A DNA stretch of 64,000 bases from Chloroherpetonaceae bacterium (GTDB lineage Bacteria; Bacteroidota; Chlorobiia; Chlorobiales; Thermochlorobacteraceae): positions 115,456 through 179,455 of the forward strand of contig JANWWA010000002.1 in the NCBI GenBank assembly GCA_025056565.1, given 5' to 3'. The translations under genes were made by a program, and so were the position numbers. Within the stretch, counting starts at the first letter, position 1. Every line of letters starts with the position of its first letter. Below the pieces are notes generated by a model that saw only the letters and a list, made by a program, of their open reading frames with translations, was not told where the DNA came from and made no database searches. Positions 16,969-25,388 of the stretch are shown here, piece after piece.

Positions 16969-18117
16969 ATGCAAAGTCATATTTCACTTGGCAAGGTGTT
17001 TGGCATAAAGGTAGGCGTGCACCTTAGCTGGGTATTAATTGCCATCTTGCTGACTGTCTCGCTAGCCACGCGTTTCTCAGTGATTAACCCGAACTGGGGA
17101 AGTGAGGTTATCTGGCTCACCGCAATTATAACGGGGTTGCTTTTTTTCTCGGCGATTGTGGCGCACGAGTTAGCACATGCTTTGGTTGCACGAATGCGCG
17201 GACTGCCAGTCAACTCGATTACGCTGTTTGCATTGGGCGGGGTCGCAATGATTGAAAAAGAAGCAGCTGACCCTGCCACAGAGTTCTGGATGGGCATTGC
17301 TGGACCTATTATGAGCGTCTTTATTGGCACAGTTTGTCTCTCAATTGCAATGCTGCTAGGCTGGTCACTGGGCGAGAGTCCGTTTGAGCCAAGCACTCCA
17401 CTGATGGCTGCGCTGGTTTGGTTAGGCTGGATTAATATCGGCTTAGCCGCATTCAATATGCTTCCTGGCTTTCCCTTAGATGGCGGGCGTGTGCTGCGCG
17501 CAGTAATCTGGTATGTAACAAACGATGCCGTGCGAGCGACACGCATTGCAGCACGCCTTGGACAAATCATTGCCACGCTCTTTATCGTGTTCGGCATTTT
17601 TCAATTTTTCTTCGGCATTGGTTGGGGAGCTATCTGGCTCGCCTTTATCGGGTGGTTTCTCCTCAATGCGGCAAGTAGCAGTTACGCTCATCTTGAGCTG
17701 TCTCAGACATTGCGGCATTTGGACGGCCTAACAGCACGAGATGTGATGCAGCTGGATTGCTATCAGCTGGATAGCAAAACCACCTTGCAGGACTTTGTCA
17801 GCGAGCATCTCCTACGCACAGGTGGACGCTGCTATTTTGTAACAAACGGTCAGAATTTGGCAGGACTGGTGACCTTGCACGAAGTGAAAGGCGTTCCGAA
17901 GGAGCTTTGGGCAAGCAAAACAGTGGGTGAAGTGATGCGACCAGTCGCTGAGTTGCAAACCATTGCACCAGAGACGCCAGTGCGCAAGGCACTGGAAATG
18001 ATGATTCAAGCCGACGTCAACCAATTGCCTGTTGTAAGTGACGGGCGCGCGGTAGGAATGATTTCACGCAATCGTATTCTCGAGCTCCTGCAAGCACGTG
18101 CTGAACTGGCAGCCTGA
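16969..18117 (+). CDS. Site-2 protease family (M50) metalloprotease with CBS domains
   Basis: Intramembrane zinc metalloprotease, about 382 aa from ATG 16969 (an in-frame TTG at 16942 would add nine polar residues). Zinc ligands are in [17 protein letters not shown] (about residue 66) and the third ligand in [14 protein letters not shown] (about 170). Four to six membrane segments span residues 20-235. A C-terminal pair of CBS domains (about 255-380, [14 protein letters not shown] through [20 protein letters not shown]) probably binds adenosine nucleotides and gates activity. This architecture (SpoIVFB-like plus CBS) is common in bacteria. The substrate is unknown. It appears monocistronic, 130 bp after tenA. 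Confidence 0.92.
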   Translation: MQSHISLGKVFGIKVGVHLSWVLIAILLTVSLATRFSVINPNWGSEVIWLTAIITGLLFFSAIVAHELAHALVARMRGLPVNSITLFALGGVAMIEKEAADPATEFWMGIAGPIMSVFIGTVCLSIAMLLGWSLGESPFEPSTPLMAALVWLGWINIGLAAFNMLPGFPLDGGRVLRAVIWYVTNDAVRATRIAARLGQIIATLFIVFGIFQFFFGIGWGAIWLAFIGWFLLNAASSSYAHLELSQTLRHLDGLTARDVMQLDCYQLDSKTTLQDFVSEHLLRTGGRCYFVTNGQNLAGLVTLHEVKGVPKELWASKTVGEVMRPVAELQTIAPETPVRKALEMMIQADVNQLPVVSDGRAVGMISRNRILELLQARAELAA

Positions 18118-18209
18118 GCTTGGATTGGAATAAATCCCTGACTTTGGCATCGCAAAAGGGGCGGTCATGTTGTAAGAATGCAGTTGCATTAGACTTCTCA
18201 GTCAGCGTT

Positions 18210-18267
18210 AAATAAAAGAACCTCAATGTCCAGCGCGAGGCGCAAAAACGCTGAACTATTGAGGTTC
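18210..18267 (-). terminator. Candidate terminator for the BsuPI-domain gene
   Basis: A perfect 10-bp stem (GAACCTCAAT 18218-18227 with ATTGAGGTTC 18258-18267) encloses a second 5-bp stem (CAGCG/CGCTG). Read on the minus strand, the right arm is followed by TTTTATTT, so it can terminate the gene that ends at 18360. On the plus strand there is no T-tract. The rest of 18118-18359 holds short direct repeats (ACAAAGAACA twice) and no gene. Confidence 0.55.
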
Positions 18268-18359
18268 ATCGTGGTTTCACAGAGCACACTCCCTCGGTGT
18301 TGATCAGAGTGTCTTCCACAAAGAACAAGCGATGACAAAGAACAAAGAGCACACTTGTG

Positions 18360-19706
18360 TTAGTCTATGCGCACAGCTTGGCGCAGCACAGGCGAATGTC
18401 CATTGAACAAAAAGGCTTCTAGCACATAATTTCCTGTTGGCAAAGCAGCTCGTGTCTGCAAGTCCTGCAAAGGCAGCTGAAATGGCAGCGCTTTAGTTTC
18501 ACTTGGAGCAATAGCAAGACTTGTTAGAACTTGTGCGCACAGCTTAGGCTGAGAAACCACTGGCTTTTCGTCTTGCCTGAGAACAATACCCAGCTGGCAC
18601 GAAGTTGAAAAGTTGAACGTTTGCGTAGTGCGTGAACGATTTTGAATCAGAAACTCACCTGAAAGCGTATCGCCAGAACGATATGCTGCTCTGGTGAGCA
18701 CGAGCGAAAACCCGATGCCTTCTCGCACAGCGTCGCTCCGTAACTCAATTGGAATCAACACCGTGCTTTGACCGATTAGACCAACTCGCCCGCCGTTTGC
18801 CAATCTTACATCAGCACTGGCTACGCTAAGCAACATCTGTCCATTTGGCAGTTTGCTTAACTCGTCTGGCGTAAAACTGATGCTGGTAACACCGCGTGGA
18901 AACTCCTTTATAAGTGAGTGAGCATTGGTAACCAGCGGCACAATGGTTGCAGTATCAAAAGAAGCATTCATACGACTTGCTTGTGCCACTGCAGGAGTTA
19001 TAGCAGCGACAGTTGACATAGCCTCCGTGCTTTCTATGCGCACGACCAGCTCTGAACTTTTCGGCACTGCCGTCCCTGCAACGGGTGAGGCCACTCGCAC
19101 AGCTGGTGGAATACTCAAGCGGTTGTCCGTCAGCGAAAACCCCGTCAGCTCGACTGCCACCGTAGTCCCCGCCTGACCGAGCTCTATCCAGTTTGACCGA
19201 GTCGACACGATAGGTGGTGGATAGAGGAAAACGGCTGGAGCTTTCAGAGCGTCGCTCTGCTGGCTATATCGCAAAGGCATTGCCTCAAGGCGATACCGAC
19301 GCGGGCCAACGCTCACGGCAACCTCTTGTGGAACAGCTGGTTCAAAGAACGTCGCATAACTGGTTGCCAGCGTAGGTGAGCTGGGCAGCCGCTGCACAGT
19401 AACCTGAGCGCGTGGCACTGAACCTAAGGGCACTTGCACTTGACCACTTGTTACCAGCGTATTCGGCATACCGTTTATGGCACTCACAAACGGCACACCG
19501 CTTATCTCATCGACTGACCAGTTCATAACTAATGCGCGTAACTCTGCTTCAACACTGGTGCCTACTGGTGTTTCAACGCGGTCGCAGCCGACCCAAAGCG
19601 AGAAGAGAACAAGGCAGAGCACCAGCAGTGCTAGTATCGTGATGAATCGTTTCCCAACAATTTCTAACCGCTCTACTGCGTCTTGATGTGTGCGAACCCT
19701 GTCCAC
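18360..19706 (-). CDS. Membrane-anchored BsuPI-domain protein
   Basis: 448-aa envelope protein. A 20-residue N-terminal cytoplasmic stretch is followed by a hydrophobic segment (about 22-44) ending LWVGCDRVE. The Cys could be a non-standard lipobox, or the segment may simply be an anchor. The middle is beta-rich and full of Ser, Thr and Val. The C-terminal 120 residues match the BsuPI fold (intracellular proteinase inhibitor type): FSLVLTRAAYRSGDTLSGEF, QNRSRTTQTFNFSTSCQLGI and LPTGNYVLEAFLFNG. This is an immunoglobulin-like module that may bind or inhibit proteases. The start is GTG, since no ATG lies nearby. It stands alone, 161 bp downstream of the desaturase-like gene. The specific role is unknown. 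Confidence 0.7.
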   Translation of the reverse strand: MDRVRTHQDAVERLEIVGKRFITILALLVLCLVLFSLWVGCDRVETPVGTSVEAELRALVMNWSVDEISGVPFVSAINGMPNTLVTSGQVQVPLGSVPRAQVTVQRLPSSPTLATSYATFFEPAVPQEVAVSVGPRRYRLEAMPLRYSQQSDALKAPAVFLYPPPIVSTRSNWIELGQAGTTVAVELTGFSLTDNRLSIPPAVRVASPVAGTAVPKSSELVVRIESTEAMSTVAAITPAVAQASRMNASFDTATIVPLVTNAHSLIKEFPRGVTSISFTPDELSKLPNGQMLLSVASADVRLANGGRVGLIGQSTVLIPIELRSDAVREGIGFSLVLTRAAYRSGDTLSGEFLIQNRSRTTQTFNFSTSCQLGIVLRQDEKPVVSQPKLCAQVLTSLAIAPSETKALPFQLPLQDLQTRAALPTGNYVLEAFLFNGHSPVLRQAVRID

Positions 19707-19867
19707 CAGTCGTAATGAGTAGCTATTTCTTGCCCTGTGAAGAGATGCAAAAGCCGTGCCAGCGCAGAATGGTAGCCTAAACGCGTAAAATGAGCGGATT
19801 TGAAAGGCAAAAGTTGCTTAGAAGTGATAGGCAATCCCGTCAGAAAAGTGTCGGGTTAGACTTCCCG

Positions 19868-20590
19868 TCAGTTTTCTAGCACACCAAGCCGCAAGGCACG
19901 AGGGCAATCAGGGTAGCGCAAAGACCCAAAGAGTCTATCCCACAGGGAGAGCAGGGAGCCGTAATTCGTATCCGCTTCTACTTTTTCAACACAGTGATGC
20001 TGTCGGTGCATATTAGGGGAGGGAATAATCAGTGCAAGCTGCCTGTCTAACCAGTCGGGTAGTGCCAAATTGCTATGATGGAGCAGAATGATAGGCAAGG
20101 AAAGGAGATTGTAAAGCAAAAGATCAGTTGCAGTGAAGCCTAACAGAGCCAAAAACGGAAATCGTGCAAATTCAGATAAGGTAATTTCTGCAGGATGAAA
20201 CCGTATCCCCGTAGTGATGTCCATTTCAGCATCGCTATGGTGGAAGCGGTGAAAGTGCCATAAAAAGGGAAGACGATGATTAAGCCAATGCCAGCAATAC
20301 ATCCAAAAGTCATAGCAAATTACCAGCAAAACGGTTATCCATTCCGTATCTTGCCATACTCTTACACCCCGCCAGTATGGTTGAATATGCAAAAGCCCCC
20401 AAAGCGTGCCAGTCATCAGAAAAGCAGAGAGAGCTGTGTTCAGTGCTGCAACACCTAAGTTCGGTAGGGCGTGCGATATGCGAGAAGTGGGATGTCGGAA
20501 AAATGGAAAGATGCCTTCCAGCAGCCACAGGAGGCTACCAGACACCACCGTAACGATGAGCAGAGTATGTTGCAAAGATTCAGCATGCAT
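19868..20590 (-). CDS. Sterol desaturase / fatty acid hydroxylase superfamily protein
   Basis: Membrane di-iron oxygenase homologue, 240 aa with four or more hydrophobic segments. The histidine clusters are HWLNHRLP, HFHRFHHSD and MHRQHHCV, matching the HxxxH / HxxHH / HxxHH pattern of the superfamily. Members hydroxylate or desaturate sterols, fatty acids, carotenoids (CrtZ/CrtR-like) or ether lipids. The particular substrate cannot be read here. It is the last gene of the envelope-related minus-strand cluster, 52 bp after the Dph6-like gene. Three CGTTCAC repeats spaced 9 bp apart lie directly upstream of its start. Confidence 0.88.
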   Translation of the reverse strand: MHAESLQHTLLIVTVVSGSLLWLLEGIFPFFRHPTSRISHALPNLGVAALNTALSAFLMTGTLWGLLHIQPYWRGVRVWQDTEWITVLLVICYDFWMYCWHWLNHRLPFLWHFHRFHHSDAEMDITTGIRFHPAEITLSEFARFPFLALLGFTATDLLLYNLLSLPIILLHHSNLALPDWLDRQLALIIPSPNMHRQHHCVEKVEADTNYGSLLSLWDRLFGSLRYPDCPRALRLGVLEN

Positions 20591-20613
20591 ACAGGACAGG
20601 TATACTGCACTGT

Positions 20614-20638
20614 GTGAACGATGTGAACGCAGTGAACG
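20614..20638 (-). repeat. Three CGTTCAC repeats, 9-bp period
   Basis: The heptamer GTGAACG (plus strand) occurs at 20614-20620, 20623-20629 and 20632-20638, exactly 9 bp apart, 24 bp upstream of the desaturase-like start codon. The spacing is less than a helical turn. It could be a regulator site or a simple slippage repeat. Confidence 0.6.
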
Positions 20639-20642
20639 CGTG

Positions 20643-21335
20643 CTACAAAGGAATAAGGTCGCAGAACCAGAAGCGGCTAACAGAGCCGTTGTAGTGATAT
20701 TCTCTCAGCACAGTTTCTCCAACTGAAAACTTAATCGGGTAACGAAAGTAAGGAGCTTGAAAACAAAATGTGTGGAACTCGCCATTTTCGCCACATGGGT
20801 CTATATGCTCAGGTAAGCGTTGAAGAAATGATGAATCAATAACTTGACCTACGAAGGAGCTGTCCAGCAGATCAGCGTTGGCACAGATGACAATTGCCTT
20901 GAAGCCTAAGTCTATAAACTCTTGGAGCAGAGCGCGTGTATTTTTATGCCAAAGTGGAAAGACAGCTTCAATGCCGAAAGGCTGGAGCTGAGTTTCTCGG
21001 TATCGGCGTAGGTCTTCTAAGAAAATATCACCAAACGCTGCACACTCAAAGCCGTTAAACTGGAGTTCTGAGACCTTTTTGCGTAGCTCAGCTTCGTACT
21101 CAGCATTTGTGGGCTGCTCTGGCAGCTCAATGGTGCCGTTAGGAAGACCGATACTCTGAATTTGCATTTCAAGTAGGGTGCGACGCAAGCCATGCATACT
21201 TACGCGGTCGTAAGTCGCATTGACGGAAGTAAGTAAATACTCGACGCTGTAGGTGTCATCTTGTAGGAGGTAGTATAAGGCTAAGGCAGAGTCTTTCCCG
21301 CTGCTCCAGTTAAAGTAAGTTTTCTTTTGCGGCAT
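20643..21335 (-). CDS. Dph6-like adenine-nucleotide alpha-hydrolase (ATP pyrophosphatase)
   Basis: 230-aa PP-loop ATPase of the diphthine-ammonia ligase / MJ0570 family. The PP-loop is NWSSGKDSALALYYLL at the N terminus. The family signature continues with SMHGLRRTLLEMQIQSIGLP, GFECAAFGDIFLEDLRRYRE and PLWHKNTRALLQEFIDLGFK, then CGENGEFHTFCFQAP (the CGExGEFHT motif). Eukaryotic Dph6 amidates diphthine on EF2. Bacteria lack diphthamide, so bacterial members must act on another carboxylate. ATG 21335 follows the upstream gene's stop by 5 bp; a start further upstream (21377) would overlap that gene. Confidence 0.88.
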   Translation of the reverse strand: MPQKKTYFNWSSGKDSALALYYLLQDDTYSVEYLLTSVNATYDRVSMHGLRRTLLEMQIQSIGLPNGTIELPEQPTNAEYEAELRKKVSELQFNGFECAAFGDIFLEDLRRYRETQLQPFGIEAVFPLWHKNTRALLQEFIDLGFKAIVICANADLLDSSFVGQVIDSSFLQRLPEHIDPCGENGEFHTFCFQAPYFRYPIKFSVGETVLREYHYNGSVSRFWFCDLIPL

Positions 21336-21340
21336 TGCAT

Positions 21341-21685
21341 TCAATACATTAGGTGTCGCTTGGAGGCATTTTTCCAACCAGCTTGACTTTCATACTGCAC
21401 AAAATAGATTTTTAAGTCAGCTTGGCTTTCGTAATCTACAAAAAAGATTTTCTTTTCTGCCTGACTGGGGTATTTAGTAAAAAACCATCGTCCATCGTTG
21501 CGACCTGCCTGACTTTCATACTTTACTTTATAGACCATCAAGTCTGCTTGGCTAGGGTAGCGCACAACAAATACCTTCACATCAGCTTGACTGGGATAAT
21601 CGACAGAATAAACCTTCTGGGCTTGCGTGAAGCTAGGCAGGAAGCAGACTGTTAGGAGAGTGGCTAATAGCACTTTCATTTTCAT
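21341..21685 (-). CDS. Secreted YxSQA-repeat protein (DUF6150-like)
   Basis: Small exported protein, 114 aa from ATG 21685. ATG 21679 or a start at 21712 are alternatives. The signal peptide is KVLLATLLTVCFLPSFTQAQ. The mature protein is almost entirely tandem repeats of about 13 residues built on Y-P/E-S-Q-A: YPSQADVKVFVVR, YPSQADLMVYKVK, YESQAGRNDGRWFFTK, YPSQAEKKIFFVD, YESQADLKIYFVQ and YESQAGWKN. Alternating hydrophobic residues between the SQA corners suggest a solenoid of short strands. It resembles proteins annotated as DUF6150; the function is unknown. It sits 5 bp before the Dph6-like gene and shortly after the methyltransferase. Confidence 0.8.
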   Translation of the reverse strand: MKMKVLLATLLTVCFLPSFTQAQKVYSVDYPSQADVKVFVVRYPSQADLMVYKVKYESQAGRNDGRWFFTKYPSQAEKKIFFVDYESQADLKIYFVQYESQAGWKNASKRHLMY

Positions 21686-21724
21686 ACTTCGGTGTTGGCT
21701 TATCAAGCGCAAAAAGCGGTTACC

Positions 21725-22645
21725 TTACACTCTTTTCAGCCAAAGGCTACCACCTTCATTTTTGAAAATAAGCGGGAGTCGCTCTATTAGCAATTCTCGG
21801 TAGAAGTGTTCAAGATATGTATTGAACAAGACGATTTTGAATGCTGTATTAAACTCTAAGAAGGCACGCAGAATGTAACTTTCATTCCACGCCCTCCCTT
21901 CCAGTAGCCACTCGTGTGGATATTCAAACGGATAGAAGATGTCGTGAAAGTGAATGAAAACGCCTTGCTTCAAGCGAGGGAGGATTTCGTGAATGATGTA
22001 GTTTACATCACTATTAAACTTCGAGACATGAGTGGAGTCAATGAATAAAATGTCGTTCTGCTGCAACTTGTCAAATAGCTCAACTGGCACATCTTGCAGT
22101 TTTTGCTCGAGAATTTTTACTGATGAGTGGGTGATGTCCTCTTTCTTCAAGAGTGCTTTGAGGCGGTCAGGGTAAGGCTCAATGAATATGCACTGAATTT
22201 GATGCGCAAAGAAGCGTTCGTTAGTGTCCAGCAGCACGCATGATGAGTAGCCTGAGCCAATTTCAATGACAATTTTGGGTTTCAAGTATCTGAGCAAGCA
22301 GTAATAGAATATCGCATCTGAATAGGAATAGTATGGATTCAGGAAGTAGTAGCGGAGCGAATGGGTTTTGTGGTCGCTAAACGGGAGTTCATCATAAAAT
22401 GGCTGAAGCTGCTCTACAAGCATAAGTTGCTCTGCATCATTCAAGTCGATACCGGGCAGGGAACGAGGCAGCACACCCCGTTTTGCTTTTCTAATATCGC
22501 TGATGGCAGGCACAGGCGAGTAGAAATGCCCAGGTGGTGCAAACTGGAAGTATGCACTTTCAGTGGTTAAGAGGCGATACTTGCCTACCAGAGCAGTTCT
22601 TATCCGAGAGAGCCATTCTCGAATGTCTGTCAAGAAGCGATACAC
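21725..22645 (-). CDS. Class I SAM-dependent methyltransferase (Methyltransf_24-like)
   Basis: 306-aa protein with a Rossmann SAM site: VIEIGSGYSSCVLLDT (motif I), IFIEPYPDRLKALLK (acidic residue after strand 2) and DILFIDSTHVSKFNSDVNYI, where FIDxxHxxxxxxxD is typical of the Methyltransf_24/cephalosporin-hydroxylase-like set. KQGVFIHFHDIFYPFEYP follows. Family members often methylate sugars or small secondary metabolites. The substrate here is not evident. The start is GTG 22645, with no ATG nearby. It is 12 bp after the subtilisin gene, so it is almost certainly co-transcribed with it. Confidence 0.82.
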   Translation of the reverse strand: MYRFLTDIREWLSRIRTALVGKYRLLTTESAYFQFAPPGHFYSPVPAISDIRKAKRGVLPRSLPGIDLNDAEQLMLVEQLQPFYDELPFSDHKTHSLRYYFLNPYYSYSDAIFYYCLLRYLKPKIVIEIGSGYSSCVLLDTNERFFAHQIQCIFIEPYPDRLKALLKKEDITHSSVKILEQKLQDVPVELFDKLQQNDILFIDSTHVSKFNSDVNYIIHEILPRLKQGVFIHFHDIFYPFEYPHEWLLEGRAWNESYILRAFLEFNTAFKIVLFNTYLEHFYRELLIERLPLIFKNEGGSLWLKRV

Positions 22646-22657
22646 GGTTTGGCAAGA

Positions 22658-25378
22658 CTACTTTATCAGCATCATTTTAATGGTTTTTGTAACCGCGCCT
22701 GCGCGCAGTTGACAAATATAAATGCCTGATGCAGAGAGCTGTTGGGCATCCAGTATGACCTGATATTCGCCAGCGGTTTGTGGCTGATGGACGAGCGTAG
22801 CAACCTCGCGTCCCAACACATCATAGATTTTGAGGCTGACCCAACCTGATTCGCGCAGTGAATACTTGATGACAGTCGTGGGGTTGAATGGATTAGGGTA
22901 GTTCTGTGCTAAGGCATAATCGTATTGCCGACTTTGACCTGACAGAGAAAAACGGACTGTAACGGTGTGAGCATAGTCGTGCATAATGCCATTAAAGTCC
23001 ACCGAACGCAGGCGGTAGGTGTAGTCTATACCCGCTTTAACACCCACATCAAGGAAATGGTAATGTGAAGGCTGACTCGTTGTGCCGCGACCTTTAAGGG
23101 AGGGCAAGAATTGATAGCTGGCAATAGTCTCAAATGCGGCACCACTTTCACTACGGCGCACTTCAAAGCCAGCATTGTCTATTTCGGATGCTGTGGTCCA
23201 AGAAAGGGCTATGCCAGTAGGCGTAGCGTTGCCATAGAAAGCAGCAAGCTCGACGGGAAGTGGATGATCCATCGGGTCAGCGATAGCCCACTCGCTAAAT
23301 GCAGTAACACCAGATAGCTCAACATAATTTTCGACAGGGTTGTTAATGCCTCCTTTGAGTTCCCAATTCGTGCCATTTAGCCTATAAAGTTTGAGATTAC
23401 CTTCGCTAAGCCCGCCAGCCGCTACTTCGGCGTCAGTGTAATAAATGCGCAAAGTGGCACTGAATGTGCCTGACCCACCCACCGACGTAATAACAACACG
23501 GCGCTTGACTGCCTTTGCACTGCCTGAAAAACTGGGCGCAGTATTAGGGGAGATCTCAACGGTTACTTGGTCAATGTCTTCTGAGACAAAAGAGAGAAAA
23601 ACCCCATACTGACCACTTTGGTCATTCCAGATAAAATTGCCTGTGCGCGTGATGGCGACGCTTTGACCACTCTTCGGCAGTGCAGCTTGAAAAGCACCCA
23701 GTGCATATTGCTTGCCATATCCCCAATCGGCTTTGTGTGGAGGGATAGGGCCAGTGGCAACATCTCGGCGAGAGCTATCTGCAAGGATTTTTCGGAACTC
23801 TGATGTAGACAAGGTCGGATTAGCTTGCAGCAACAGTGCTCCTAAGCCAGCAAGGTGCGGCGCAGCGGCAGAAGTACCACCGAAAGCACTATTTGTGGTG
23901 GTAACATTTGTCGGAGCAGTTACTTCTGGTTTAGGTTTATTGTGGCGTGTAAGACCAATGCTCGAGGTTGGCTCACGATGACCAGTGCTAACATCGTAGG
24001 CAACAACGCAAATAGCAGAATCTGCAGTCGAGGGCGTAGTAAGACTGCGACTATTGTTCTGATTGCTTGTCCAAAAGCCACCATGCACACGCCAGCCATC
24101 GTAGGGAACGGCGGACGAACCTAAGTTAGTGAGCCGTACGCGCCAGCCTGATTCGTGCGGTCGATTTTCAATAGCAAACTGCACTTCCTTGTCGCCATTT
24201 GGAGCATAAACATTGTGATAGACGCGCACAGGCGTAAGGACTTGCACTGAGGAGCTTAGCCCAAAGGGACCGTATTCTGTATTGTCGGGAGCGATGAGTG
24301 TAACCGCTATTGAAGCAGCACCAGAATACCAAAGATGCCCGTAGAAACTGAATCCGCTGGCATTGTTTGGACCTGTGGTGAAAGACGTTTCGCTTTGCCC
24401 ACTGGGCGGCACAACAGCATCAATGTGCACATTTGCACCGCCGTTATTGCCACCAGCGACGGAGAAGAGAGTGCCTGCACCAGCAAGCGAGCTGATTGCA
24501 AGTTCCGTTGAACGCGTGCCATCGTGGGCGCCGAAGTTACTGCCGTAACTGTATGAGATGGAAATAGGTTTACCAAGCGCAGTAGCCTTTTGCTTGAGGT
24601 ATGTGAAAGCGCGTATCACCGAAGTATCCACTGTGTTGGCTAGCACAACAAGCAAAATATCTGCTTCGGGGGCAATCCCAGCTTGACCGCTTGCTTGACC
24701 ATTTCCAGCAGCAATGCCTAAGCAAGCAGTGCCGTGTGCGTTATTCGGCACACTCACGCTATGCGCATCAATCTCAGCGCTGCTATACTCCGCCCCAAAA
24801 GTGAAACCCGCTGGCGGCGTGCCTACTGCACCTTGATGCCAAAGGTGGAGAATGCGCGTAGTGTTGTCAGGCTTTCGGAAGTCTGGATTGTAAATGTCAA
24901 AGCCTAAATCTACGATGCCGACAATCGTGCCTTGTCCGCGATAGCCTAACTGGTGCACGGAATCAGCATTGATGCCTAGCCACTTTCCCCCTGCTTGTTG
25001 GTTGCTGCGGCTTAGATTCATTGAAAGCGGTTCATCTTCAATAAGTGAAAGGGAGAAAGTGCATAAAGAGTCCAGTGCAGCAAGCAAAGGCAGTTGCCGA
25101 ATTGGAACAGAGACGAGCATCAAACGGTGAAGTGGGGTAGAGGCTAAGCCGCCAAGGGCTTTAGTGTAACGCACAATCCAATCTTGCTCTGCTGCTGAGA
25201 AAGACAGTCGCTTGGGCAAAAGTGTAAGCGTAATCCATTCCGCTTCACCCATCTGACTGAGCCGATGCAAAGCAGATGGTGAAAGCGACAGCGTCTCTAA
25301 CTTTGGCAAACGAGATTGAGCAAGGAGAGTGAGCGGGAAAAGTGTCAGCAAAAGCAGCCATAGCCGGATTCGGTGCAT
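22658..25378 (-). CDS. T9SS-secreted subtilisin-like (S8) serine protease
   Basis: 906-aa exported protease. The start ATG 25378 gives the signal peptide RIRLWLLLLTLFPLTLLAQ; the reading frame is open further upstream only because it overlaps the NlpC/P60 gene. The catalytic triad is intact: Asp in GIVDLGFDIYNP (about 154), His in NNAHGTACLGIAAGN (about 212) and Ser in FGGTSAAAPHLAGLG (about 501), with the oxyanion Asn in VAGGNNGG. A beta-sandwich and FN3-like module follow (VELAAFYGNA through TYRLRSVDFNG). The last 85 residues are a type A T9SS sorting domain with QNYPNPFNPTTVIKYSL and a KMMLIK end. It should be exported through the outer membrane and anchored or released there. Confidence 0.93.
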   Translation of the reverse strand: MHRIRLWLLLLTLFPLTLLAQSRLPKLETLSLSPSALHRLSQMGEAEWITLTLLPKRLSFSAAEQDWIVRYTKALGGLASTPLHRLMLVSVPIRQLPLLAALDSLCTFSLSLIEDEPLSMNLSRSNQQAGGKWLGINADSVHQLGYRGQGTIVGIVDLGFDIYNPDFRKPDNTTRILHLWHQGAVGTPPAGFTFGAEYSSAEIDAHSVSVPNNAHGTACLGIAAGNGQASGQAGIAPEADILLVVLANTVDTSVIRAFTYLKQKATALGKPISISYSYGSNFGAHDGTRSTELAISSLAGAGTLFSVAGGNNGGANVHIDAVVPPSGQSETSFTTGPNNASGFSFYGHLWYSGAASIAVTLIAPDNTEYGPFGLSSSVQVLTPVRVYHNVYAPNGDKEVQFAIENRPHESGWRVRLTNLGSSAVPYDGWRVHGGFWTSNQNNSRSLTTPSTADSAICVVAYDVSTGHREPTSSIGLTRHNKPKPEVTAPTNVTTTNSAFGGTSAAAPHLAGLGALLLQANPTLSTSEFRKILADSSRRDVATGPIPPHKADWGYGKQYALGAFQAALPKSGQSVAITRTGNFIWNDQSGQYGVFLSFVSEDIDQVTVEISPNTAPSFSGSAKAVKRRVVITSVGGSGTFSATLRIYYTDAEVAAGGLSEGNLKLYRLNGTNWELKGGINNPVENYVELSGVTAFSEWAIADPMDHPLPVELAAFYGNATPTGIALSWTTASEIDNAGFEVRRSESGAAFETIASYQFLPSLKGRGTTSQPSHYHFLDVGVKAGIDYTYRLRSVDFNGIMHDYAHTVTVRFSLSGQSRQYDYALAQNYPNPFNPTTVIKYSLRESGWVSLKIYDVLGREVATLVHQPQTAGEYQVILDAQQLSASGIYICQLRAGAVTKTIKMMLIK

Positions 25379-25388
25379 AGCAAGCTGG

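Noticed and set aside
21370..21640. Repeats resembling a CRISPR or satellite array
   Set aside because: They are in-frame codon repeats that encode the YxSQA units; spacing is not repeat-spacer like.
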